A stretch of 64,000 nucleotides of DNA from Pseudomonadota bacterium (GCA_027623555.1 JAQBSZ010000010.1:1-64000); one strand, 5' to 3'. Shown: positions 47,076-56,675, numbered from the stretch's first letter. Made by a program: numbers and translations. Notes: generated by a model not told the origin, from the letters alone.

Positions 47076-47819
47076 ATGAGTGAATCGAGTGCCATCGCTC
47101 TGGTTACTGGAGCGAGCCGCGGAATTGGCAGAGCGATAGCAATTACCCTGGGTAATCATGGCTTTACAGTGATCGGTACCGCAACCACAGAGAAGGGAGC
47201 TGAAGCGATTTCGAGTTATCTGCTAGAGCACCAGCTCGCGGGAAAAGGCTTTTGTGTCGATGTCTCGGATGATGAATCAGTGGCCGCTGCCATGGTGTCC
47301 ATCCAGGAACAATTCGGCACGCCTCTGGTGCTGGTAAACAATGCTGGGATCACTCGAGACAATCTGCTTATGCGCATGAAAGCAGACGAGTGGAATGACG
47401 TCATCAATACTAACCTGGGCTCTATGTACCGTCTAACCAAGGCCTGTATCAAGGGCATGACCAAGGCACGCTGGGGACGTGTGATCAATATCAGCTCAGT
47501 CGTAGGCTCCAGTGGTAACGCAGGGCAAACCAACTACTCAGCTTCAAAAGCAGGTATTGAAGGATTTACCCGCGCATTGGCTAAGGAAATCGGGTCCAGA
47601 GCTATAACAGTCAACGCCGTCGCCCCAGGCTTCATCGACACTGATATGACGCGTAATCTGCCAGAGCAGCAAACCGCCGCCTTATTAGGGCTGATTCCTC
47701 TCGGGCGCCTCGGCGAGCCTGAGGAAATAGCTGCTGTGGTTGGATTTCTGGCCTCGGATAGTGGCGGCTATATCACTGGGGAAACTGTGCATGTAAATGG
47801 TGGCATGTATATGGGCTAG
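47076..47819 (+). CDS. fabG: 3-oxoacyl-ACP reductase
   Basis: 247 residues, short-chain dehydrogenase. The NADPH-binding motif is VTGASRGIGRAIA, then NNAGITRDNLLMRM, the catalytic Ser in INISSVVGSSGNAGQ, and the YxxxK pair in NYSASKAGIEGF. GGAGAGG precedes the ATG. The C terminus VNGGMYMG is standard. Confidence 0.96.
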   Translation: MSESSAIALVTGASRGIGRAIAITLGNHGFTVIGTATTEKGAEAISSYLLEHQLAGKGFCVDVSDDESVAAAMVSIQEQFGTPLVLVNNAGITRDNLLMRMKADEWNDVINTNLGSMYRLTKACIKGMTKARWGRVINISSVVGSSGNAGQTNYSASKAGIEGFTRALAKEIGSRAITVNAVAPGFIDTDMTRNLPEQQTAALLGLIPLGRLGEPEEIAAVVGFLASDSGGYITGETVHVNGGMYMG

Positions 47820-47890
47820 CGCCCGAAAATAGTGCCGCCGGTGAGCAGAAATGGCTCACTCGCACAGCGGCGATTATTGAAATTTAGGCA

Positions 47891-47918
47891 TTACAACGCA
47901 GGTAAATAGAGGTAAAAT
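47891..47918 (+). promoter_or_regulatory. Possible promoter for acpP
   Basis: TAAAAT (47913-47918) with TTACAA (47891-47896) 16 nt upstream. It lies in the 198-bp gap between fabG and acpP, where extra transcription of the highly expressed acpP would be expected. A hairpin GTGAGC/GCTCAC (about 47841-47859) precedes it. Confidence 0.45.
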
Positions 47919-48017
47919 CGCGTCCTGATTTACATGGTTGGCCGGCCGAGAAGCAACTGTGACAGAAAGGCTTTAGAAAAAGCCTTTGAAATACAAAGCA
48001 TTAGGAGCTAATGAGAT

Positions 48018-48251
48018 ATGAGTAGCATTGAAGAGCGCGTTAAGAAGATTGTCTGCGAACAGCTTGGCGTAAAGGAAGACGAGGTAAAACCTTCTGCTTC
48101 ATTTGTAGAAGATTTAGGCGCTGATTCTTTAGATACCGTCGAATTGGTTATGGCCCTTGAAGAGGAGTTTGAAACTGAGATTCCTGATGAAGAGGCTGAA
48201 AAAATCACCACTGTCCAGTTAGCCTGTGACTATATTAACAACCACCTGTAA
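48018..48251 (+). CDS. acpP: Acyl carrier protein
   Basis: 77 residues. The phosphopantetheine attachment Ser37 is in [20 protein letters not shown]. The protein is acidic and helical, as usual. It carries growing acyl chains between Fab enzymes. It is preceded by AGGAG and followed 21 nt later by an intrinsic terminator. Confidence 0.98.
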   Translation: MSSIEERVKKIVCEQLGVKEDEVKPSASFVEDLGADSLDTVELVMALEEEFETEIPDEEAEKITTVQLACDYINNHL

Positions 48252-48272
48252 ATAGTAACTAATGAACGACTC

Positions 48273-48310
48273 AAAGCTACTCCGGAGTATTTCGGAGTAG
48301 CTTTTGTTTA
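48273..48310 (+). terminator. Terminator after acpP
   Basis: AAAGCTACTCCG (48273-48284) and CGGAGTAGCTTT (48293-48304) form a perfect 12-bp stem with an 8-nt loop, followed by TTTGTTTA. Some read-through into fabF is likely, since fabF follows within 36 nt. Confidence 0.88.
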
Positions 48311-48345
48311 TTTAGCGCCTGAGCAATCTACCAGGGGATACGCCA

Positions 48346-49587
48346 TTGATTGGGAGAAGAGTTGTCGTTACCGGGCTCGGCCTGGTCACTCCTGTTGGTA
48401 ACGATGTCAACAGTTCCTGGGATGCCCTGCTAAATGGCCACAGTGGGATCAACCCACTGGATCATTTCGACGTCAGTAAATTCAGTACCCGAATTGGCGG
48501 CTCGATAAAAGATTTCGATTGCAGTGCCTACCTCGAAGCCAAAGAATCGCGCCGCATGGACATCTTCATGCGCTATGGTATCGCTGCTGGTGTACAGGCA
48601 TTCACCGATTCAGGACTGTCTGACTCGCAGTGGAATGCAGACCGCGCTGGTGTCGCTATCGGTTCTGGTATCGGAGGTATATCCAATATCGAAGAGACCA
48701 CGATTCAAATCCGCGAAACCGGCCCACGCAAAGTCTCTCCTTTCTTTATTCCCGGCTCCATCATCAACATGATTGCAGGCAACCTGTCGATCAGGTTTGG
48801 ATTGAAGGGGCCAAACTTTGCTGTCACTACGGCCTGCACAACAGGCACCCATAATATCGGTCTTGCCGCCAACATGATTAATCAAAACACCGCTGATGTA
48901 ATGCTTGCCGGTGGTGCCGAGATGGCCACGTCATCGGTTGCACTGGGAGGATTCTGTGCTGCCAGAGCGCTTTCGGCGCGCAATGACGAACCGACGAAAG
49001 CCAGTCGACCCTGGGACAAAGACCGGGATGGCTTCGTACTGAGTGACGGCGCCGGAGTGATGGTGTTGGAAGAACTCGAACACGCCAGGAACCGGGGCGC
49101 GAACATTTATGCAGAACTGGTTGGGTTTGGTATGAGTGGCGATGCCTATCACATGACTTCACCCTCAGCAGGCGGAGCAGGTGCTGCGCTGTGCATGCGG
49201 AATGCCTTACTCAGTGCTGAACTCGATCCGAGCGCTGTGGACTATATTAATGCACACGGCACATCGACATTAGCCGGTGATGTCGCCGAGACCGAAGCGG
49301 TGAAGAGTGTTTTCGGAGCACATGCCTACAATCTCTGTGTCGGTTCGAGCAAGTCGATGATCGGTCATCTGCTTGGAGCCTCAGGTGCTGTCGAAGCCAT
49401 CATTGCTATCCTGAGCATTAAGGATCAGGTCGTCACACCCACAATAAATCTCGATCACCCGGATGATGAGTGTGATCTCGATTATATTCCGCACACCAGC
49501 AGAGAACAGAAGGTTGATGTCGTCCTCAGTAATTCCTTTGGCTTTGGTGGTACCAATGGCAGCCTTATCTTCGCGAAGTTTTCCTAA
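48346..49587 (+). CDS. fabF: 3-oxoacyl-ACP synthase II
   Basis: 413 residues starting at TTG, with AGGGG 8 nt upstream. The catalytic triad is Cys164 in [13 protein letters not shown], one His in [13 protein letters not shown] and one His in [14 protein letters not shown]. It elongates acyl-ACP by two carbons and adjusts chain composition with temperature in E. coli. pabC, which often follows fabF in gammaproteobacteria, is absent here. Confidence 0.95.
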   Translation: MIGRRVVVTGLGLVTPVGNDVNSSWDALLNGHSGINPLDHFDVSKFSTRIGGSIKDFDCSAYLEAKESRRMDIFMRYGIAAGVQAFTDSGLSDSQWNADRAGVAIGSGIGGISNIEETTIQIRETGPRKVSPFFIPGSIINMIAGNLSIRFGLKGPNFAVTTACTTGTHNIGLAANMINQNTADVMLAGGAEMATSSVALGGFCAARALSARNDEPTKASRPWDKDRDGFVLSDGAGVMVLEELEHARNRGANIYAELVGFGMSGDAYHMTSPSAGGAGAALCMRNALLSAELDPSAVDYINAHGTSTLAGDVAETEAVKSVFGAHAYNLCVGSSKSMIGHLLGASGAVEAIIAILSIKDQVVTPTINLDHPDDECDLDYIPHTSREQKVDVVLSNSFGFGGTNGSLIFAKFS

Positions 49588-49768
49588 TATCTTGAGACGT
49601 TCTCGGAAAGGCTCCACAGGTAAATCTGCAGCCAGGCAATCCTTGGCGCGGGTTGGCGGCCATTAACTGCAGCTGATTCTCGATGACTAGCTATGATTAA
49701 ATCCGTGGGAAATGATACTGTAGCTGGTGTTCAGGTAACTGATTGAAGACAGACTATACGGGAAAGCA

Positions 49769-50803
49769 ATGAAGCTTTTCATCTCGCAGGCCACCCGGAA
49801 AACACAAACTATCCTCGCGCTTTGTGCGGTGGCAATATTAATCCCATCAACATTAGTCTTGCTTGGTTTTCGCACCCTTTACTCACCGATTCCCCGTCTG
49901 CAGGAAGCCGTCATATTCGAGATTAATCAGGGCAGTTCGCTGTCCCGAGTAGCCAGCGAACTCCAGGAAAATGGTTATCTGCGTTTTCCGCAACTCTGGG
50001 TAACACTGGCGCGTTGGCGCGGAGTGGCGGGTGCCCTAAAAACTGGTGAGTATGAAATACGGCCTAGCCTGACACCGGTTAAGTTGCTCGAAAATATGGT
50101 CCATGGGGATAACATTCAGTATCGCATAACACTTGTAGAGGGATGGACTTTCGATCAGGCGATGGCAGCTATCAGGGAAGGCGAAAAGCTTCGAGTAGAA
50201 CTGGAGAACAGGAGTCGCTTTGACATAGCAGAATCACTGCAGCTTGCTACCGAGGACCCGGAAGGAATGTTGTTTCCAGACACTTATTTCTATACCAAAG
50301 GCACTACCGATCTTGAGTTACTACGGCGGGCTAACCTGAAACTACAGGAAGTGCTGGAGACTGCCTGGCAGTCGCGGCTTGGCGCATTGCCGTATCAAGA
50401 TGCCTACCAGGCGCTCATTATGGCATCCATAATCGAGAAAGAATCCGCAGTGGGCAGTGAGCGAGGTCATATTGCTGGCGTATTCATACGCAGACTCGAA
50501 CAGGGTATGCGTCTGCAATCTGACCCTACGGTGATCTATGGCCTTGGTAAAGAATACAACGGTAACCTGACGAGAGCTGAGCTTGGTCTCGAAACCCCTT
50601 ACAATACCTACCGTATTAGCGGCTTGCCTGCCACGCCTATTGCATTGGCAGGCAGGCAGTCTATCGAAGCCAGCCTCAACCCCTTATCTTCTGATTACCT
50701 GTATTTCGTTGCTAAAGGCGATGGCAGTCATTATTTTTCAAGCTCATTAGAAGAGCACAATGCAGCAGTCAATCGCTATCAGCGGCAACAGGATCCTCAA
50801 TAA
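49769..50803 (+). CDS. mltG: Endolytic murein transglycosylase MltG
   Basis: 344 residues. It has an N-terminal membrane anchor (ILALCAVAILIPSTLVLLGF), a LysM-like part and the YceG catalytic domain with the active Glu in IMASIIEKESAVGSER. Family ends are RLQSDPTVIYGLGKEY, TPYNTYRISGLPATPIA and YLYFVAKGDGSHYFS. It cleaves new glycan strands at the inner membrane. It is followed by tmk after 8 nt. Confidence 0.94.
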   Translation: MKLFISQATRKTQTILALCAVAILIPSTLVLLGFRTLYSPIPRLQEAVIFEINQGSSLSRVASELQENGYLRFPQLWVTLARWRGVAGALKTGEYEIRPSLTPVKLLENMVHGDNIQYRITLVEGWTFDQAMAAIREGEKLRVELENRSRFDIAESLQLATEDPEGMLFPDTYFYTKGTTDLELLRRANLKLQEVLETAWQSRLGALPYQDAYQALIMASIIEKESAVGSERGHIAGVFIRRLEQGMRLQSDPTVIYGLGKEYNGNLTRAELGLETPYNTYRISGLPATPIALAGRQSIEASLNPLSSDYLYFVAKGDGSHYFSSSLEEHNAAVNRYQRQQDPQ

Positions 50804-50811
50804 AAATTGGC

Positions 50812-51465
50812 ATGATGAAAACCCCGAACGGAATTTTTATTACTATCGAAGGCGTGGAAGGCGTTGGCAAAAGTACCAACATCGAAGCCGTTAATGAATA
50901 TCTTTTAGAGAAAGAAGTAGAATTCATAATTACAAGAGAGCCAGGTGGCACAATTTTGGCAGAAAAGATGAGAGATTTGCTTCTGCAAATTAACGCCGAT
51001 GAAGAGCTTTCTGAGTTGAGCGAGTTGTTGCTGATTTTTGCCGCCAGGGCACAACATCTTGAGCAACTTATTAGGCCGGCTCTAACTGAAGGGAAATGGG
51101 TAATCTGTGATCGTTTTACCGATGCAACCTATGCCTACCAGGGAGCTGGTCGAGCACTCGATCGTAACAAGATTGCTCAATTAGAGACGCTCGTGCAGGG
51201 TGATCTGCGCCCGGATATTACAATTATCCTGGACCTTGATCCGGAAGCCGGATTGCAAAGAGCGCAAGGCAGGGGAGCATTGGATCGTATTGAACGGGAG
51301 AAACTGGAGTTTTTCATACGGGTCAGATCGGCCTACATTGAGATTGCCATTGCTGAACCAGATCGCTGCCTGGTAATCGATGCCTCCCAGGATATCGATA
51401 CCGTGAAAACCAACCTCCTGATTGCGTTGGACCAAAAACTGGAAACACTTTTGGGTGATGACTGA
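50812..51465 (+). CDS. tmk: Thymidylate kinase
   Basis: 217 residues. The P-loop is FITIEGVEGVGKSTN near residue 15. The DR(Y/F) motif is in VICDRFTDATYAYQGAGR, and the LID region is RAQGRGALDRIE. It phosphorylates dTMP to dTDP. The first two codons are both ATG, so the exact start is open by one residue. It overlaps holB by 8 nt. Confidence 0.95.
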   Translation: MMKTPNGIFITIEGVEGVGKSTNIEAVNEYLLEKEVEFIITREPGGTILAEKMRDLLLQINADEELSELSELLLIFAARAQHLEQLIRPALTEGKWVICDRFTDATYAYQGAGRALDRNKIAQLETLVQGDLRPDITIILDLDPEAGLQRAQGRGALDRIEREKLEFFIRVRSAYIEIAIAEPDRCLVIDASQDIDTVKTNLLIALDQKLETLLGDD

Positions 51466-52486
51466 ACAGAAAAAAATGTTGTCAGAGGTACCCTTGCCCT
51501 GGCATAGCCAACAGTGGGAGCGCCTCGCACGGCAATATGCACAGAACCTGTTGCCCCATGCCTTTCTGGTGTGTGGAGATAGCGGCCTTGGGAAATCTCT
51601 TTTTGTCAGTGGATTCGCCCGCTTCATGCTCTGCAGGAATCCGCTCAACTGCTTCGCCTGCGGAATTTGCGGTAATTGCAGACAAGCCGGAGAGGAATTC
51701 ACCCATCCGGATATTTTTCGACTGACTCCGGAAGAGGGTAAACGGGTCATTGGCATCGATCAGGTTCGCTCCCTCACTGATTTCATGGCGCAAACCAGCC
51801 ATGCGGGATCGGCAAAGATTGTCATTATTGATAATGCCCATGACATGAATACCAGTTCAGCCAACGCCCTGCTGAAGACTTTGGAAGAACCCACGCAAAG
51901 TAGTTACCTGTTCCTGGTCACAGACTACCCGGGTAGCTTGCCTGCCACGATTCGTAGCCGCTGTCAGCGACTAGTGTTTACCCCACCCGAGCGAGCCATT
52001 GCCAGGCAATGGCTGCAGTCAAAGTCAGCAAATGCCAATATTGTTGATACAGATCGCCTGCTTACCGCAGCTGAGTGCCGACCACTGCATGCGCTTGACC
52101 TTGCAGAAGAAGGAATGCTGGAGAAGCGCGACCAGTTTTTTGCCAAGCTGCATCAACTCTCCACAGGTGCCGTCGCGCCGCAGTCGCTGGTTGCACTCTC
52201 CGCAAAAATTGGTGAATCGGCCGTAATTGGGTATTTATTGTTTACTTCATCTATATTGATCAAGAGTCTGATGAGCAAGCAACGACCCTATGAAGCGGAC
52301 GCTGCTCTGGATAAGCTGTATGGCTTATTTATTGAACCGCAGAAGCTAATCCGGGACCGGCTTGTAAATCTGGTAGAGTTCTATGACGAAGCCATCAAAG
52401 CTCGCAAACAGACGTTGGGCGGAACCAATCCTAATGTGCAACTCATCATAGAGTCGCTCATCTGGCGGTGGTGCCAGTTACTTTAA
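51458..52486 (+). CDS. holB: DNA polymerase III delta' subunit
   Basis: 342 residues from the ATG at 51458, which overlaps the tmk stop. AAA+ core features are HAFLVCGDSGLGKSLFVSGF, zinc-ribbon cysteines in CRNPLNCFACGICGNC, DEx-like NAHDMNTSSANALLKTLEEP and the arginine-bearing sensor ATIRSRCQRL. It is a stator of the clamp loader, working with DnaX encoded at 3210. The tmk-holB-pilZ order is conserved. Confidence 0.93.
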   Translation: MTEQKKMLSEVPLPWHSQQWERLARQYAQNLLPHAFLVCGDSGLGKSLFVSGFARFMLCRNPLNCFACGICGNCRQAGEEFTHPDIFRLTPEEGKRVIGIDQVRSLTDFMAQTSHAGSAKIVIIDNAHDMNTSSANALLKTLEEPTQSSYLFLVTDYPGSLPATIRSRCQRLVFTPPERAIARQWLQSKSANANIVDTDRLLTAAECRPLHALDLAEEGMLEKRDQFFAKLHQLSTGAVAPQSLVALSAKIGESAVIGYLLFTSSILIKSLMSKQRPYEADAALDKLYGLFIEPQKLIRDRLVNLVEFYDEAIKARKQTLGGTNPNVQLIIESLIWRWCQLL

Positions 52487-52544
52487 TAGTTCATCAGTGT
52501 TTGTTTTATAAATAACCCCTCGATTCTGCAAGGAATGCAGTGTT

Positions 52545-52880
52545 ATGCCGGGAGCCGCAATTCTTTCCTTAACCATCAAAGATGCAGAAGATCTCTATTC
52601 GCTCTATATGCCATTTATCAGAAACGGCGGCTTGTTTATCCCAAGCGCAGATTCGTATCAATTAGATTCGGACTTGTTCGTGTTATTAAAGATACGCAGT
52701 AATTCTACAAAGCTGGCTATCGCTGCAAGAGTCATCTGGTTGACGCCGCCAAAGGCGCAGGGATGTAAACTGCAAGGATTTGGTATTCAGTTTCTTGAGG
52801 TGAGCGGTGGATCCAGGAAAATCATCGAAGATTTACTCGCCGATCGATTGGCTTCGAACAGACCGACACAAACACTGTAG
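52545..52880 (+). CDS. pilZ: PilZ-domain protein (type IV pilus assembly PilZ type)
   Basis: 111 residues. The domain reads FIRNGGLFIPSADSYQLDSD, LLKIRSNSTKLAIAARVIWL and GFGIQFLEVSGG. The N-terminal arginine motif (RxxxR) used for cyclic-di-GMP binding is missing, as in Pseudomonas PilZ, which acts in pilus assembly rather than as a c-di-GMP sensor. Its place after holB matches that protein. AAGGA precedes the ATG. Confidence 0.85.
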   Translation: MPGAAILSLTIKDAEDLYSLYMPFIRNGGLFIPSADSYQLDSDLFVLLKIRSNSTKLAIAARVIWLTPPKAQGCKLQGFGIQFLEVSGGSRKIIEDLLADRLASNRPTQTL

Positions 52881-52894
52881 TACCATGACGTGTG

Positions 52895-54025
52895 TTAAAC
52901 AATATCCCCGGCGACCAGTTCACCGATAGCAAGGCTGGCAGTTAGCCCGGGAGATTCCATGCCGAATAGCTGTACTAATCCTGGCACACCGTTTTCCGCA
53001 CTGCCTTCGATGATGAAGTCCGCAACGGGCTCTCCAAGGGCAGCAAGTTTGGGCCGAATGCCGGAATAGGCGGGTTGTAGTTTTGTCACCTCAATCGCTG
53101 GAAAATAAGCGGCGATCGCTGCCGCGAATCCAGCGCTCTTGGAAGCGTCCACGTGGTAATTTCTTTTCTCGATATATTCAGTATCTGGCCCGAAGCGCAA
53201 CTGGCCCGCCATGTCCAGAGTGGCATGAATGCCAAGCCCCTGGGTATTGGCTTCCGGCAGGGGGTAGATAAGATGTTTGAACGGGCTCGCGCCTTGATAA
53301 CTGAAGTAGTCGCCTTTGCAGAAATGCGTTTGCGGTATTGTGCTACGGTCCACACCATCAATCTTTCCGGCTAATGCTGTGGCATCCAGCCCGGCGCAAT
53401 TGACCAGGAAGTCACAGCCGAACTGGTAGCGCACACAACGCGTACCACTGGCTATCGAGGTGTCGACTACAAAGCCCACGCTCGCTCTGTTGACCGCCGT
53501 TATTTCGGTATACGGAGCGAACTGAACTCCGCGATTCTGCGCCAGATGTAGCAGGCTTTGCATGTACTCGTGACTGTCGATAATTCCCGTTGAAGGTGAG
53601 AACAGGGCGTGGGACGCCTTTAGCGCGGGTTCCTGCTCATGCAATTGCGGGTCATCGAACCAGACCAGGTCGGTGACACCGTTTGCGAAGGCGAGAGAGG
53701 CGAGCGACTCCAGTGCGGGTACGCCTGCTGCTGCGGCGACAATGAATTTTCCGAGTTGTCTATGCGCGATGCTATGGCGCAGGCAGTGGTCATAGAGCAA
53801 CGCTTTGCCCCGCACGCAGAGGCGGGCCTTCAGACTGCCGGTAGGATAGTAGATGCCCGCGTGAATCACTTCACTGTTGCGGCTGCTGGTATGTTGACCA
53901 AAGCTCGCTTCGCGTTCCACAACGACGATGTCTTTGCCCTGAAATTGCCTGGAACTGGCAAGTTTGTAGGCGATGGCGAGACCGACGACCCCAGCGCCGG
54001 CAATACACACAGCAAATTTGTCCAC
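52895..54025 (-). CDS. lhgO: L-2-hydroxyglutarate oxidase-like FAD enzyme
   Basis: 376 residues of the DAO family. The N-terminal FAD fold is VCIAGAGVVGLAIAYKLASS. Family motifs are SRNSEVIHAGIYYPTGSLKARLC-like (starting near residue 48), the FLVNCAGLDATALA segment, HFCKGDYFSY and GLGIHATLDMAGQLRFGPD, and the C-terminal FGMESPGLTASLAIGELV. These match LhgO, which oxidises L-2-hydroxyglutarate to 2-oxoglutarate and reduces quinone. It starts 10 nt after the alkB stop on the same strand, so the two are likely one operon. Confidence 0.83.
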   Translation of the reverse strand: MDKFAVCIAGAGVVGLAIAYKLASSRQFQGKDIVVVEREASFGQHTSSRNSEVIHAGIYYPTGSLKARLCVRGKALLYDHCLRHSIAHRQLGKFIVAAAAGVPALESLASLAFANGVTDLVWFDDPQLHEQEPALKASHALFSPSTGIIDSHEYMQSLLHLAQNRGVQFAPYTEITAVNRASVGFVVDTSIASGTRCVRYQFGCDFLVNCAGLDATALAGKIDGVDRSTIPQTHFCKGDYFSYQGASPFKHLIYPLPEANTQGLGIHATLDMAGQLRFGPDTEYIEKRNYHVDASKSAGFAAAIAAYFPAIEVTKLQPAYSGIRPKLAALGEPVADFIIEGSAENGVPGLVQLFGMESPGLTASLAIGELVAGDIV

Positions 54026-54035
54026 GGCGTTGTCC

Positions 54036-54665
54036 TTAACTATCCCTGATCGTGCGAAATGTGAGGTTTATCCTTGGCTCGGTCAAACCTTTAACCTTAG
54101 GTAGTTGGTGTAGCCACTTGTCCTGTAGGGTATTTCCCATAAGCAAGAGACTACCGTTGCGCAACCGAATTTTGAAATTTTGTAAATCATTGCGAAACTT
54201 GTGGCGCAATTGAAAGGGTCGCTCGGCCCCGAAACTGACTGAGGCAATAATCGGGCATGGGCCTAGTTCAGCCTCGTCATCAGCATGCCAGGCGACACTG
54301 TCCTGGCCATTGCGATAGTAATTCAGCAGCGCTGAGTTAAAAACCTTGCCTGTGAGCTGTTGTACGTGCTCTCGAATGGCCAGCACTTCTTCACTCCATG
54401 GCGCAGGCACGAGACGAATACCGGAGTAGCCATAGTGGCTGCCGCGGTCTCCCATCCAGCACTGCAATCTGGGCACTGCAATCTGTTTACCGGCTATCCA
54501 TAAAGAATCCTGTTGCCAGGGTGTGTCTTGTAACAGCACATTGAGAATTTTCTCGCACTGGTGCGGGGCAAATGCCTGCGGGAACTCTCGAATCGTGGCA
54601 TCGATAAGATCATGCTCAATAGAGAAGGCTGGATTGCCTTTTTCGTCAAATAGATTGGCTTGCAT
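54036..54665 (-). CDS. alkB: AlkB-family 2-oxoglutarate/Fe(II) dioxygenase (DNA repair)
   Basis: 209 residues. Iron and 2-oxoglutarate ligands are the HxD in SVAWHADDEAELG, a later His in DKWLHQLPK and the Arg pair in EPRINLTFRTI. The substrate-recognition part is GDRGSHYGYSGIRLVPAPW and the middle FNSALLNYYRNGQDSV. The family removes alkyl groups from DNA or RNA bases. Size and motifs are nearer to the short bacterial/ALKBH2-3-like group than to E. coli AlkB. It is co-oriented with lhgO. Confidence 0.88.
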   Translation of the reverse strand: MQANLFDEKGNPAFSIEHDLIDATIREFPQAFAPHQCEKILNVLLQDTPWQQDSLWIAGKQIAVPRLQCWMGDRGSHYGYSGIRLVPAPWSEEVLAIREHVQQLTGKVFNSALLNYYRNGQDSVAWHADDEAELGPCPIIASVSFGAERPFQLRHKFRNDLQNFKIRLRNGSLLLMGNTLQDKWLHQLPKVKGLTEPRINLTFRTIRDS

Positions 54666-54833
54666 GGGGGGCGATGTCTTTTATTGCGCGTAATTTTTTC
54701 ACTTCTGAAGTGAATCATCCACTACTCTCGTGATTCTTTCACTGATATCGATACTGGCAGAGATTCGGCTAGGGCATAATGCCATTCTTTCTCTAACTCT
54801 CACTGGACATGCAATTCGCAAGGATACAGTAAC

Positions 54834-56198
54834 TTGGAAGCGTTTGATTATGATCTGTTTGTCATCGGTGCCGGCTCTGGAGGGGTACGCGCCTGTCGAG
54901 TCGCGGCTAATCTGGGTGCCCGTGTCGCGGTAGCTGAGGAGCGTTACTTTGGGGGTACCTGCGTGAACGTAGGCTGCGTCCCGAAGAAGCTCTTCAGCTA
55001 CGCGGCGCATTACCGGGATGATCTGGAGGATAGCCGGGGGTTTGGCTGGACCGGGGCCGAGCCGCACTTCGACTGGTCGGTATTACTCAAGAACAAGAAT
55101 AATGAAATTAATCGCTTAAATGGAATATATAAAGCGATACTTGATAATAACGACGTGACTGTGTTCGAGGCACGAGCGACGGTAGCGGGACCCCACGAGA
55201 TTTCAGTAGCCGGAAAAACGCTGACTGCCCGCTATATCCTGCTGGCGGTAGGTGGATGGCCATGGATTCCTGCGTTCGAGGGCAGCGAGCATGCCATCAG
55301 CTCCAACGAAGTATTTCATTACCCGGAACTTCCCGCAGCCGTGGCGATTGTCGGCGGTGGCTATATCGCCGTCGAGTTCGCCAGCATTCTCTCAAGGCTC
55401 GGGTGCGATACCACCCTGATCTACCGGGGCGATCGCTTGCTGCGTGGTTTTGATGATGAGGTGCGGCGCTTTATAACCACCGAAATGGGTCGGCATCTTG
55501 ATCTCAGATTAGAAGATGATGTTGGTAAAATAGTTAACAGTGACAATGTGTTAAGTGTAACTCTTAATTCTGGGGATGAGATCAGAGTTAATTCGGTGCT
55601 GTATGCCACCGGTAGACGCCCGATGACCGCAAATCTTGGCCTGGAGACAGTTGGGGTGGAACTGGCTGAGAACGGTGCGGTACGCGTAAATACCCATTTT
55701 CAGACAGCAGAACCCAGTATTTACGCGGTTGGTGATGCTATCGACCGGGTCGCATTGACGCCAGTGGCGCTGGCTGAAGGGCAAATTGTAGCCAGGGCAT
55801 TGTTTTCACAGGAAAAAACAGCCATGGACTATACTAATATTCCCACCGCCGTATTCTGCCATCCTAACCTGGGAACGGTGGGGATGACTGAAGAACAGGC
55901 CCTGGCGAAGGAACTCGATATCGAGGTGTACAGCGTCACGGTCAGGCAGTTGAAGCATACGCTGAGTGGTCGAGACGAAATGAGCATGATCAAGCTGGTT
56001 GTCGATAAGCCCAGCGACCGCGTCCTCGGTCTACACATGGTTGGGCCCGATGCCGGTGAACTCGTCCAGGGATTCGCTGTCGCGATGAACTGTGGGGCAA
56101 CCAAGGCGGATTTTGATCGTACGATAGGGATTCACCCCACATTGGCAGAGGAGTTTGTGACGCTGCGCAACCTGCGCAAGGATCATGCTGCAAAGTGA
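54834..56198 (+). CDS. gor: Glutathione reductase
   Basis: 454 residues starting at TTG, with AAGGA about 9 nt upstream. FAD fold LFVIGAGSGGVRACRVAA; redox disulfide Cys43/Cys48 in GGTCVNVGCVPKKLF. The second dinucleotide fold is VAIVGGGYIAVEFASIL, and the C-terminal His-Glu pair is in GIHPTLAEEFVTLRNL. The segment IYRGDRLLRGFDDEVR carries arginines usual for NADPH preference. It keeps glutathione reduced in the cytoplasm. It is divergent from alkB-lhgO. Confidence 0.93.
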   Translation: MEAFDYDLFVIGAGSGGVRACRVAANLGARVAVAEERYFGGTCVNVGCVPKKLFSYAAHYRDDLEDSRGFGWTGAEPHFDWSVLLKNKNNEINRLNGIYKAILDNNDVTVFEARATVAGPHEISVAGKTLTARYILLAVGGWPWIPAFEGSEHAISSNEVFHYPELPAAVAIVGGGYIAVEFASILSRLGCDTTLIYRGDRLLRGFDDEVRRFITTEMGRHLDLRLEDDVGKIVNSDNVLSVTLNSGDEIRVNSVLYATGRRPMTANLGLETVGVELAENGAVRVNTHFQTAEPSIYAVGDAIDRVALTPVALAEGQIVARALFSQEKTAMDYTNIPTAVFCHPNLGTVGMTEEQALAKELDIEVYSVTVRQLKHTLSGRDEMSMIKLVVDKPSDRVLGLHMVGPDAGELVQGFAVAMNCGATKADFDRTIGIHPTLAEEFVTLRNLRKDHAAK

Positions 56199-56310
56199 GG
56201 GCAGTCCTGCGCCGCGGGCTTGAATCGAGCTCAGCAGTCCAAATCTAGCTGATTTCTACGTACGACACGCATTGCCTCTCGATTCACTCATCGGAGGAGA
56301 GAGCGCCGGA

Positions 56311-56595
56311 TTAGGCTATTTTCACGTCTGCTGTGGCTTTCTGGAATAACGATTTCCAATACGCTCTGCTTACTTCATCCCTGGCGTAATTCATATTCTT
56401 GGCGGAAATTAGCACCATTGGGTCAATGCCCACTGCCTTGGCCAGTTTGATTAGATTTGAATCTGACAAATGTCCGTCATTTCTCCGAGCGTATATATAA
56501 GCCGTTGAAACATTGAGGTATTTAGCTACCTTGTAATAGCTGCCAAATACCTGGTCTTGAGCAATTTCACCCAAAAGGGTCGCGGAAGTATTCAT
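56311..56595 (-). CDS. Orphan phage-type HTH regulator (DUF3693-like)
   Basis: 94 residues. A helix-turn-helix in the Cro/CII style is at about 20-62: YYKVAKYLNVSTAYIYARRN and SDSNLIKLAKAVGIDPMVLI. It ends with a short helix (RAYWKSLFQKATADV). Similar proteins occur in filamentous phages and plasmids as repressors. No other phage gene is nearby, so it is probably a remnant or a domesticated regulator. An inverted repeat upstream (56641-56675) could be its operator. Confidence 0.65.
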   Translation of the reverse strand: MNTSATLLGEIAQDQVFGSYYKVAKYLNVSTAYIYARRNDGHLSDSNLIKLAKAVGIDPMVLISAKNMNYARDEVSRAYWKSLFQKATADVKIA

Positions 56596-56640
56596 AGTTC
56601 ACCCGGTTTTATTAGGTAACCATAACAGTGCATATAACGT

Positions 56641-56675
56641 GTTAGTAAGTTTACTGGAAGCTTAGAGTAACTAAC
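56641..56675. promoter_or_regulatory. Inverted repeat upstream of the HTH gene (operator candidate)
   Basis: GTTAGT and ACTAAC face each other 23 nt apart, with the smaller palindrome GTAA-GT-TTAC overlapping the left arm. The location about 45-80 nt upstream of the HTH start suits autorepression. Confidence 0.35.
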
